Below, in pieces: positions 57,512 to 64,000 of a DNA stretch of 64,000 nt. Origin of the DNA: an uncultured Holophagaceae bacterium (GTDB lineage: Bacteria; Acidobacteriota; Holophagae; Holophagales; Holophagaceae); the NCBI GenBank assembly GCA_903857495.1, contig CAIOFF010000005.1, forward strand, positions 115,983-179,982, in the 5' to 3' direction. Each line of letters begins with the position of its first letter. Positions within the stretch are counted from its first letter, which is position 1. A program made the position numbers and the translations under genes. Under the pieces are notes generated by a model that was given only the letters and a program-made list of their open reading frames with translations, ran no database searches and was not told where the DNA came from.

Positions 57512-58411
57512 ATGCGCCGCATTCCCAGAGCGATTCAGCTGATCGTGGCCCGGTATCTCCGGAGGCTGCTGAGGAACCGTCTGGACGGCCAGCAGCTGCA
57601 GTCCGCCATCGAGTCGGCCCTGGCCACGCTGCCCATCCAGGAGAAGCTGCTGGTGCGGGAGGGGGCCTTGCGCTCCGAGTCCCTCAACCGCCAGCTGGCC
57701 TGGGCCATGGCCTTCGTGGCCGGCGCCGTGAACGCCGGCGGGTTCCTGGCCGTGGGCCACTACACCTCGCACATGACGGGTGTGGTCTCCGCCATGGCGG
57801 ACGAGGCGGCCGAAGGCGATCTGACGACCGTGCTTGCCGCCCTGGCCATGATGCTCAGCTTCTTCGCCGGGGCCTTTGTGTGCACCACGCTCATCAGCTT
57901 CGGCCAGCGGCGCCGGATGCGCAGCCGCTACGCCATCACTTTGGTGCTGGAGGCGGCACTGATGCTGGTGTTCGGCTTCATGGGGAACCGCCTCCAGGAA
58001 GAGGTCCAGTTCACGCTGCCCATGACTGTCATGCTGCTCTGCTTCATCATGGGCCTGCACAACGCCGTAACCTCCATCATCTCCGGCGCGGCCGTCCGCA
58101 CGACCCACCTGACGGGGACGGTCACGGACATCGGCATCGAGCTGAGCAAGCTCGCCTATGTGAATGTCCACCACCGCCATGGCCGGGAGCGCATTGTCGC
58201 CAACCGCCAGAAGCTTTCGCTGCTGCTGCTGATCCTCGCCTCGTTCCTGGCTGGCGGAGTGGCGGGGGCCCTGGGGTTCAAGCACATCGGCTTCAAGGTC
58301 ACCGTGCCCCTGGCCGGGTTCCTCTGCTTCCTTGCGGCCCGCCCCCTGCTCCTGGAGCTGCGGCTCCTGCTGCACCGGCTGAAGCGGCAGTGGACCCCGG
58401 AAGGGCCCTAG
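57512..58411 (+). CDS. DUF1275 (YoaK-like) membrane protein
   Basis: 299 residues with about six membrane helices. It has the family signatures AVNAGGFLAVGHYTSHMTGVVS and MGLHNAVTSIISGAAVRTTHLTGTVTDIG. An unusual N-terminal cytoplasmic extension of about 65 residues (basic, then DGQQLQSAIESALATLP) precedes the membrane part. The function of DUF1275 proteins is not known. A strong two-way terminator follows. Confidence 0.88.
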   Translation: MRRIPRAIQLIVARYLRRLLRNRLDGQQLQSAIESALATLPIQEKLLVREGALRSESLNRQLAWAMAFVAGAVNAGGFLAVGHYTSHMTGVVSAMADEAAEGDLTTVLAALAMMLSFFAGAFVCTTLISFGQRRRMRSRYAITLVLEAALMLVFGFMGNRLQEEVQFTLPMTVMLLCFIMGLHNAVTSIISGAAVRTTHLTGTVTDIGIELSKLAYVNVHHRHGRERIVANRQKLSLLLLILASFLAGGVAGALGFKHIGFKVTVPLAGFLCFLAARPLLLELRLLLHRLKRQWTPEGP

Positions 58412-58460
58412 AGTGCCTAAAAAAACCCCGCGGTGTCGCGAGGGGGTTTTATTAGGCACT
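58412..58460. terminator. Bidirectional intrinsic terminator
   Basis: AGTGCCTAA...AAAACCCC pairs with GGGGTTTT...TTAGGCACT around a GC-rich loop, so both strands get a stem followed by a U-rich run. It serves the DUF1275 gene (plus) and the convergent MerR/B12 gene (minus). This is the cleanest terminator in the window. Confidence 0.93.
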
Positions 58461-58469
58461 CTTAGCGTC

Positions 58470-59318
58470 TCAGTTCAGCTCCAGCTCGATCATCCGGCCG
58501 ACGCCCTCCACCCGGCGGGTGCGGGCGGCGCCCTTGCCGCCAATCAGCAGCTTGCAGTCCGGGGGCAGGCGGTTCTTGAGCTCCATGAGCATCCGCCGCA
58601 CTGGCTCGCCGGTGAACTGGACCGAGAGGTTCACGGCCACCCGGTCCACCTTCAAGATCTTGGCGGCCTGGGCGATGCTGTTGAGCGGCAGGTCCACGCC
58701 CAGCAGCTCGGTGCGGGCTCCGTAGGCCGCGTAGGCCAGGGCCGCCATGAGCAGGCCGAGCCGGTGGCGCTCGCCAGGAAGGGTGCAGAGCAGCACCTTG
58801 CCCCGGCCGGGCAGGATGTGGAACTCCTGGCGCAGCTTGCGCAGGAAGTCCTCCAGCACCTCCGAGAGCAGGTGCTCGTGGTGGGCGCCGATGGTGTTGT
58901 CGGCCCAGGCGATGCCCACCCGGTCGAGGAGGGGTGAGACCACCTGCACCAGGAACAGCCGCCAGCCCAGCTGACCCAGATACTTGTGCAGGAGCGCCCG
59001 GATCTGATCGGTGTCCATGGCCAGCACGGCCTCGAAGAGCTCATCCACCCGCTGGTTGCCGTCGGGAAGGATCATCTGCTTGAGCGAAGCATCGTCGGAG
59101 CGCACCACCAGCGCGGGCCGGTGGCCCTGGGCCACAGCCTCGGCCATGAGCTTCAGGCGGCGGAGGTCATCGAGGTGGTAGCGCCGGTGGCCCGAGGGCA
59201 TGCGCACGGGGATAGGGAAACCGTACCGGCGCTCCCAGACCCGGACCACATCCGCCGTGAGCCCCGTTTCCGCACGCACATCGCCAATGCTCAAGAGCTT
59301 GGTTTCATCTCTAGTCAT
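58470..59318 (-). CDS. MerR-type regulator with B12-binding domain (CarH/LitR-like)
   Basis: 282 residues. An N-terminal MerR HTH (about 8-75, IGDVRAETGLTADVVRVWERRYGF) is followed by a helical bundle with the W-x9-EH motif (W138 to E148-H149) seen in CarH. A B12-binding domain follows (about 170-282), with H185 in GERHRLGLL matching the E/D-x-H-x-x-G axial-ligand motif. CarH-type proteins use adenosylcobalamin as a light sensor, binding DNA as tetramers in the dark. Targets in the family are carotenoid or DNA-repair genes, and none is adjacent here. Light sensing is inferred from motifs, not shown. Confidence 0.85.
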   Translation of the reverse strand: MTRDETKLLSIGDVRAETGLTADVVRVWERRYGFPIPVRMPSGHRRYHLDDLRRLKLMAEAVAQGHRPALVVRSDDASLKQMILPDGNQRVDELFEAVLAMDTDQIRALLHKYLGQLGWRLFLVQVVSPLLDRVGIAWADNTIGAHHEHLLSEVLEDFLRKLRQEFHILPGRGKVLLCTLPGERHRLGLLMAALAYAAYGARTELLGVDLPLNSIAQAAKILKVDRVAVNLSVQFTGEPVRRMLMELKNRLPPDCKLLIGGKGAARTRRVEGVGRMIELELN

Positions 59319-59326
59319 GCATTCCC

Positions 59327-59340
59327 GCCTTACCTAAGGC
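59327..59340 (-). promoter_or_regulatory. Candidate operator of the MerR/B12 regulator
   Basis: A perfect palindrome GCCTTACCTAAGGC, 8 bp upstream of the regulator's ATG. The position fits autorepression. It has not been compared with known CarH sites. Confidence 0.45.
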
Positions 59341-59401
59341 ATTTAATGTAGGACTCGGACGAAAGCCTCGCTCGGGCTTTAATCTAGACTTTGTCGTCTT
59401 C

Positions 59402-60043
59402 TTAAACGACTACGACCGCTTTTACCTCGTCAAATCCCTGGTCACTGGTGCAGCTCACCACCACCGCGCACTGCCCGGGCTGACTGGGGGGGATGGGCAC
59501 TTCCCCGACGAAGCGACCGCTGGGATCCGTCCGGCCCGCCAGGAGCCCCGTGGCCTTCTTGAGGCTGGATACCAGCTTCACGGCCACCTCGGCGCCAGCC
59601 ACGGGGGCCTGGCTCTGGCAGAGCCGCGCCTGGAACTGCACCCGGAAAGGGGTGCCGAAGACCGGCCTCATGGGCTGGTCCAGGACCATCTCCAGGGTGT
59701 CGACATCGCCTTCCTGCTGCAGGAACTCAAGGATGGCCTGGTCCAGGGGGCGGTCATTGAAAGCCTGCTGTTCCAATAGATCCGGGGGGGTCAGGTCGTA
59801 TTTTCCGTTCTTGATGTCCCGAATGACCGCCCGGTGCTGCTCGTCCATGCGCTCCTGGATGATCGGCTCCGAAGTCACCGCCGCCGCCAGCAGGTCCTCG
59901 TAGGAGGACCGGTAGTTGTCCAGGATTTCGCCGCCCACATAGATCAGGGTCTCGATCTTGGGATTGGCAAGGCCCTTGTCCTCGGTCTGGACATGGAACA
60001 CCCGATTGCCATGGCGGACGTCGGTGTTGTAGCCGGTGATCAT
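59402..60043 (-). CDS. Conserved hypothetical protein (Acidobacteria-type small protein)
   Basis: 213 residues, soluble, function unknown. The N-terminus GYNTDVRHGNRVFHVQTEDKGL and TLIYVGGEILDNYRSSYEDLL resembles a family I recall from acidobacterial genomes. The rest is charged helical plus a beta-rich C-terminus (about 125-213, AGAEVAVKLVSSLKKATGLLAGRTDPSGRFVGEV), Ig-like in appearance. It lies 24 bp downstream of the response-regulator gene, and probably in one operon with it. Confidence 0.75.
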   Translation of the reverse strand: MITGYNTDVRHGNRVFHVQTEDKGLANPKIETLIYVGGEILDNYRSSYEDLLAAAVTSEPIIQERMDEQHRAVIRDIKNGKYDLTPPDLLEQQAFNDRPLDQAILEFLQQEGDVDTLEMVLDQPMRPVFGTPFRVQFQARLCQSQAPVAGAEVAVKLVSSLKKATGLLAGRTDPSGRFVGEVPIPPSQPGQCAVVVSCTSDQGFDEVKAVVVV

Positions 60044-60067
60044 GGGCGCCGCCCCGCGGACAGGAAC

Positions 60068-61309
60068 TCAGGAAGGGTCATGCGCCTGGCTTTGCAATCT
60101 TCCCGCCAGTTCCGGCATGATCTCCCAGGCGATCTCTCGAAGCACCTGATCCCCCAGGCGCGTCACCACGGCCTTGGCCAGCGCGTCCATCAGCGCGGGA
60201 TCGGACTGCAGCGCCTGCAGCAGAGCCTGGACCAGCTCGGGGGACACCGCCGGGACCGGACTGGGGGCGGCAGCAGCCTGCCCCTCTGCGTCAGGCAGAA
60301 TGTCTGCAGTGGGCGCCGGCTCAGACCCGGGCTCGGCCTGCTCAGGCACCACCGGCTCGCCCAGGTCGGCCGCCAGGCTGTCGCCGGGGCCCTCGGGCAG
60401 GGACCAGTCCGCGGGCAGGCTGTCCAGGACGTCCAGGTCCGGGAAGGCCGCGAAGGACTCCTCCAGGAAGGCCTCGGCAGCCTCCAGCGGCGGGGCCGCT
60501 TCGGAGACAGGCTCCGGGTCAAGCTCCAGCTCGGGCGCGGGCCCTGAGTCGGCCACGGGTCCCAGTTCCAGGTCCAGCTTCAGCTCGGGTTCAGGCTCGG
60601 GCTCGGGCTCAGCTTCAGGCTCAGGTTCCAACTCAGGCTCTGCGAGGAACACCTCCGAGAGATCCTGCAAGCTCTCCAGATCCAGTTCCTCCAGCTCCAG
60701 TTGGACTTCCGAAGCCGAGGTGGGATAGGTGGCCACCTCCTCCGGGACTTCGGGCACGGTGACGATCGGGGCCTCTTCGGGCCACAGATCCTCCGCAGTG
60801 AGGAGCAGGAGGTCGTCCTCCACCGGGGACTCGGTCAGGGCCTCGGACCGGAACTCGGGCAGGGGGATCTCGGCCCGACTGAGGAGGTCCCGGGCGGGGG
60901 TCGCGGGCATCGTGCTGAAGGGTGAGGGCGGGGGAATCACCGGGGTGGCCAGCAGGGCCTTCACCCGGTCGCCGAGTTCCCGCAGCTCAATGGGTTTCTT
61001 GAGGAAGCCCTGGATCGGGGCCTTGGTCAGCTTGGCCGGATCCACCGGATCCAGCACCCCGGCCATCAGGGCGATGGGCATGAGCGCCGTCTCTTCCATG
61101 GCCCGCAGGCGCTGGAGCAGGGTCCAGCCATCCATGCCCGGCATGGCCGTGTCCACCAGGGCCACATCGAACCGCTCGCCACGCGCGATGCGGTCCAGGG
61201 CCTCCGCCGCCGAATCCACACACACCAGCTCGATGTCCGTAGGCGCGAGCAGAGACTCCGCGATGCGGTGGATGCTGGGATTGTCGTCCACGAGGAGGAG
61301 ACGGGACAT
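60068..61309 (-). CDS. Response regulator with long Pro/Glu linker and conserved C-terminal helix
   Basis: 413 residues. A receiver domain (about 1-125) has phospho-acceptor D53 in VALVDTAMPG and K104 in GFLKKPI. A long acidic Pro/Glu-rich linker (about 150-310, EPE and PEP repeats) leads to a C-terminal helical segment (LVQALLQALQSDPAL...LREIAWEIMPELAGRL) of the kind seen in orphan response regulators of delta-proteobacteria and acidobacteria. The output is unknown. Start ATG 61309 with GAGG upstream; an earlier in-frame start would add 14 residues. The protein gene at 59402 follows. Confidence 0.87.
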   Translation of the reverse strand: MSRLLLVDDNPSIHRIAESLLAPTDIELVCVDSAAEALDRIARGERFDVALVDTAMPGMDGWTLLQRLRAMEETALMPIALMAGVLDPVDPAKLTKAPIQGFLKKPIELRELGDRVKALLATPVIPPPSPFSTMPATPARDLLSRAEIPLPEFRSEALTESPVEDDLLLLTAEDLWPEEAPIVTVPEVPEEVATYPTSASEVQLELEELDLESLQDLSEVFLAEPELEPEPEAEPEPEPEPELKLDLELGPVADSGPAPELELDPEPVSEAAPPLEAAEAFLEESFAAFPDLDVLDSLPADWSLPEGPGDSLAADLGEPVVPEQAEPGSEPAPTADILPDAEGQAAAAPSPVPAVSPELVQALLQALQSDPALMDALAKAVVTRLGDQVLREIAWEIMPELAGRLQSQAHDPS

Positions 61310-61387
61310 GCGGGTACCTCGGGAAGCCAGGAGGAAGAAAGAGTGCTGCACAACGCTACCAGAAATATCTATTTCCTAAGTAATCCT

Positions 61388-62728
61388 TCAGTGCAGCAGC
61401 TTCCGGAGGGTCCTCAGGCGTTCCACCTCCACGAGCCGGACCAGCAGGACCCGGTCCCCCACCCAGATCCAGGCAACCCCCAGGGGCTCCCGCAGGGCCA
61501 CCTCCGGGCCCTTGGGCAGCCACCCCTTCACGGAAGCGCGCAGGCCCAGGGCGGCGCGCCACTCGGGGCGGTAGGACTGGGAGAGCGCCTGCCGCTGGCG
61601 CTCCGGAGGCAGGGCGCTCTCGTTCCACCGCTGGTCCCAGGCATCGAAGGCGGCGTTCTCCCGCCAGACCCAGGCCGCGTCCCAGGCGGGCCAGGGCGGC
61701 GCGTCGGCCCCCACCGGCGTCCAGGTGGCCCGGTCCGGGGGGCTGGTCTTGCGCAGCATCCCGTCCTGGGGGAGCGGCTCCGCCAGACCCATCCGCTCGG
61801 GAGGATGGGCCGTGAGCAGGCCCATCCCCGCGGCCTGGCGGACCCACTGGCCAGCCTCCAGCGACCAGGCGGTCCAGCCCTGCAGGCCGCCGTGCCAGAG
61901 CCGGTCGACCCGGGGAAACCAGAGCCGGTCGCCGGGGTGCCAGGAGATCTCAAGCCGTGCCCCCGGCAGGTCCTGACCATCCTCCGACAGGGCGGCCTCC
62001 TTGGTGGCCAGGCCCCGGGGGGCGGGCGGCAGCCCCGGCTCGTTCCAGGCGGCCAGGGTGGCCTCGGCGGGGTCACCCTCCAGGGGCAGCTGGCTCAGCA
62101 GCAGGCGGGAGTCCACCTTGCCCTCACCCCCCTCGAAGAAGCCCAGGAGGACCGCCTTGCCGTCCCAGCTGAAGCGGCTCCAGGGGCCGGACTGGGTGGA
62201 CCAGAGCACCCGGCCCTCTGGCACCTCCAGGAGGCGGGTCTCGAAGCGTCCCGGGCCCATCAGCAGCGTCACCAGGAGGCGGCTGCCCTTGCCCGGGGAG
62301 AGCCGCGCGGAGCAGAGCGGCGCGTCGAAGCGGTAGTGCCGCCACTCCAGCCCCCGCCAGAGCACCACCTCGCTGTGGCCTCGGGGGCCATTGAGGGCCA
62401 GCCCCTGGTCTGCCAGGTAGGGTGAGGCCGGCTCCCAGGGCGTGCCGAAGCCACCTTCAAAGGGCCAGGCCTCCTGCTGGTCCGGGTCCTGCGCGTCCTG
62501 GAAGCGCGGGGACCAGCCCTCCTCCATGCGGAGCTCGGCCAGGGACTCAAAGCCGCCCAGGCTCATGACCGCCGGCGCGGTCTCGGCTCCCACGCCCCCG
62601 GCGCTGACCGGACGCGGCGCCTGCACCACCGCGAAGAGCAGCAGCATGGCGGCGATGAAAAGAGAGGCGATGATGTAGCGTTGGGGAATCACGGGGCGCC
62701 CGGGACGGTTGTTTCCATGATGCCCCAT
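61388..62728 (-). CDS. Hypothetical membrane-anchored protein, Trp-rich
   Basis: 446 residues, not recognised. It has one N-terminal membrane helix (about 19-40, IIASLFIAAMLLLFAVVQA), then a large Trp- and Pro-rich extracytoplasmic part, with repeated short beta-strand-like stretches (WRGLEWRHYRFDAPL, EISWHPGDRLWFPRVDRLW). It could be a beta-propeller-like protein, but no repeat blade motif is clear. The gene stands alone, facing the CYTH gene. Confidence 0.6.
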   Translation of the reverse strand: MGHHGNNRPGRPVIPQRYIIASLFIAAMLLLFAVVQAPRPVSAGGVGAETAPAVMSLGGFESLAELRMEEGWSPRFQDAQDPDQQEAWPFEGGFGTPWEPASPYLADQGLALNGPRGHSEVVLWRGLEWRHYRFDAPLCSARLSPGKGSRLLVTLLMGPGRFETRLLEVPEGRVLWSTQSGPWSRFSWDGKAVLLGFFEGGEGKVDSRLLLSQLPLEGDPAEATLAAWNEPGLPPAPRGLATKEAALSEDGQDLPGARLEISWHPGDRLWFPRVDRLWHGGLQGWTAWSLEAGQWVRQAAGMGLLTAHPPERMGLAEPLPQDGMLRKTSPPDRATWTPVGADAPPWPAWDAAWVWRENAAFDAWDQRWNESALPPERQRQALSQSYRPEWRAALGLRASVKGWLPKGPEVALREPLGVAWIWVGDRVLLVRLVEVERLRTLRKLLH

Positions 62729-62751
62729 CCCATGCTGGAGGCCGGTTCCCG

Positions 62752-63288
62752 ATGAAGCAGAAATCCGCCCTGGAGACCGAGCTCAAGCTGCGCATCCCGG
62801 CCACGGCGCCCCTGGCTGCCCGGCTGGCGGCCCAGGGCTTTCGCGAGGTCCTCCCGGCTCAGGCAGAACAGAGCGTCCTCTGGGACCGCGAGGGCACCCT
62901 GCGCGCGCAGGGCTCGGCCCTGCGCACCCGGCGCTACGCGGGTCGGACCCGGCTGACCTGGAAGGGGCCCAAGGTCCCCGATGCCCTGCTGAAGATCCGC
63001 CCGGAGCTGGAGACCGGCGTCGAGAGCAGCGAAGCTCTGGAGGCCATCCTCCGCGCCCTGGGCTTCGAACCCATCCTGCGCATGGAGAAGGTCCGCGCGG
63101 TCTGGGAGGGGGCGGGCCTGGAGGTCTGCCTGGATGAAGCGCCGTTCGGCTGCTTCGTGGAGCTGGAAGGCGAGGCCGGGGCCATCCATGCGGCCCTTTT
63201 GAGCCTGGACCTCAGCCCGGCGTCCGCCGAGACCCGCAGCTATCCCGAGCTCTATGTCGCCCACGGCCTGAGCGGGGAGGTCCCGTGA
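62752..63288 (+). CDS. CYTH-domain protein
   Basis: A 178-residue CYTH (CyaB/thiamine-triphosphatase) fold protein. The signature ExExK is E8-x-E10-x-K12 in LETELKLR. Acidic and basic residues continue along the tunnel (TRRYAGRTRLTWKGPK, AVWEGAGLEVCLDEAP, FVELEGEAGAI). Members hydrolyse inorganic triphosphate or triphosphorylated compounds, and some are adenylyl cyclases. The substrate here is unknown. The stop overlaps the next start as GTGA. Confidence 0.85.
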   Translation: MKQKSALETELKLRIPATAPLAARLAAQGFREVLPAQAEQSVLWDREGTLRAQGSALRTRRYAGRTRLTWKGPKVPDALLKIRPELETGVESSEALEAILRALGFEPILRMEKVRAVWEGAGLEVCLDEAPFGCFVELEGEAGAIHAALLSLDLSPASAETRSYPELYVAHGLSGEVP

Positions 63289-63707
63289 CCCGCGCCCCAG
63301 GCCTCGTGCTGGTCCTGCTGGCGGGCCTGCTCGCCTGCGGCTCCCGCTCGCCCGAGGCGCAGGTCCACGCGGCCTTCGAAGCCTGCCGCGCCGCCGTGGA
63401 GGCGGGTGATGCCGCCGGGGCGACCGGCCCCCTGGACACCATGTTTATCGGACCGGAGGGCATGAACAAGGCCACGGCCCGCCTCTTCCTGGAGGGCACC
63501 CTCCGGCAGGAGCAGGTCGGTATCACCGTCCTGCACGACCAGATCAAGGTCCGGGGCAACGAGGCCGGGCAGGATGTGGTCCTGCTCCTCACCTCCCGCG
63601 GGGGCGGCCTGCTCCCCCAGGAGGCCTCCCGCCGGAGCTTCCGCCTGCGCTGGCGCCGGGTCTCGGGGAGCTGGCGGCTGCTGGAGCTGGAGGCGCAGCA
63701 GCCCTAG
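63285..63707 (+). CDS. Small putative lipoprotein
   Basis: 140 residues from GTG 63285. The lipoprotein signal is LVLVLLAGLLAC with Cys 18. The mature part is about 120 residues, with a helix (AQVHAAFEACRAAVEAGDAAGA) then a beta-rich half ending LRWRRVSGSWRLLELEAQQ, reminiscent of NTF2-like folds. It is coupled to the CYTH gene by GTGA. Function unknown. Confidence 0.7.
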   Translation: MTRAPGLVLVLLAGLLACGSRSPEAQVHAAFEACRAAVEAGDAAGATGPLDTMFIGPEGMNKATARLFLEGTLRQEQVGITVLHDQIKVRGNEAGQDVVLLLTSRGGGLLPQEASRRSFRLRWRRVSGSWRLLELEAQQP

Positions 63708-63743
63708 CTGTTGCATCTCCCGAGATTTTTGGAAAAGAGATCT

Positions 63744-63772
63744 CACCGCAGAGAACGCGGAGGGCGCAGAGG
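63744..63772. repeat. GCAGAG-type repeat
   Basis: CACCGCAGAGAACGCGGAGG followed by GCGCAGAGG. It resembles units at 50771-50887. A CACGAAGTTCACAAAG piece lies at about 63826. Confidence 0.5.
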
Positions 63773-63892
63773 AAAACAGCGCGCAAAGGAGTTGTCGGCC
63801 AGCCTCCGCTGTAAAGGCTATCCACGAAGTTCACAAAGACGCCCTGCGGGCGCAGGAAGCACACGAATGCGCCCTGGCTCACCCGGGCATCC

Positions 63893-63951
63893 CCAAGGGG
63901 GCGGCGGCTGGCTGCGGCCCCAAAAAGCCGTTCCAGCCGCCGCCCCCTTGG
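63893..63951. repeat. Perfect 19-bp inverted repeat at the window edge
   Basis: CCAAGGGGGCGGCGGCTGG and CCAGCCGCCGCCCCCTTGG with a 21-nt loop, followed at 63952-63969 by a second hairpin CCGGTCGC-AC-GCGACCGG. No gene is seen between 63708 and 64000. It could be the end of a repeated element continuing past the window. Confidence 0.65.
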
Positions 63952-64000
63952 CCGGTCGCACGCGACCGGGGGCCGCAGGCCCGGAGGCCCTGTCGGCGCG

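Overview
The window is about 64 kb of GC-rich bacterial chromosome. Gene density is high, genes lie on both strands with many ATGA, GTGA and TTGA stop/start overlaps, and I recognise no rRNA, tRNA, CRISPR array, transposase or phage gene. The envelope genes kdsA and gmhA, complex I (nuoA/nuoB), lipoproteins, SPOR and parvulin proteins point to a diderm. Base composition, the gene mix and a small conserved protein at 59402-60043 that I know from Acidobacteria suggest Acidobacteriota, perhaps the Holophaga/Geothrix branch. That placement is an inference from memory.

Layout. 1-834: end of a nuo operon. 972-4436: a tightly coupled set of acyl carrier protein, dehydratase, ketosynthase, a Cys-less chain-length-factor-like ketosynthase and a SPOR protein. 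4433-9441: YbjQ and a very large Pls/PosA-type NRPS-like protein that ends in its own phosphopantetheinyl transferase domain. 9576-15109: RqcH-type NFACT protein, a diguanylate cyclase response regulator, a DUF2339 membrane protein and a lipoprotein. 15179-19611: flavin oxidoreductase, an Lrp/EamA pair, kdsA and a GNAT. 20020-25338: an MTD1-like methylene-THF dehydrogenase, an endonuclease III fused to a BtuF-like receptor, an acyl-CoA synthetase and TlpA. 25396-33302: DsbD, an HD hydrolase, a PTPS-like protein, a repeat-bearing deacetylase and FtsK. 33609-39707: a haem-motif rhodanese, a membrane cytochrome P460-like protein, gmhA, a DUF4124 protein, hemW and EamA. 39736-50664: proline iminopeptidase, a hybrid kinase, DedA, smpB, a ParE-type toxin-antitoxin pair, ribE, an amino-acid permease, DUF58, cdd and a TPR protein. 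50909-57443: def-fmt, a PpiD-like foldase, an ABC ATPase, serS and asparaginase. 57512-63707: DUF1275, a MerR/B12 (CarH-like) regulator, an orphan response-regulator operon, a CYTH protein and a lipoprotein.

Three kinds of dispersed intergenic repeat recur: CACGAAG-type arrays, GCTGTCA/TGACAGC heptamer arrays, and short palindromes with a GCA loop. Two related palindromes lie inside dsbD. A 72-bp copy of the 3' end of ftsK lies just downstream of that gene. Several genes carry a TANNCT hexamer 6-7 nt before the start codon, which may mean leaderless transcription.

The strongest candidates for something new are the KS/CLF-like locus facing the NRPS-PPTase fusion (972-9441), the Nth-BtuF-like fusion (20946-22400), the haem-motif rhodanese and P460-like pair (33609-36254), and the CarH-like regulator with an adjacent palindrome (58470-59340).
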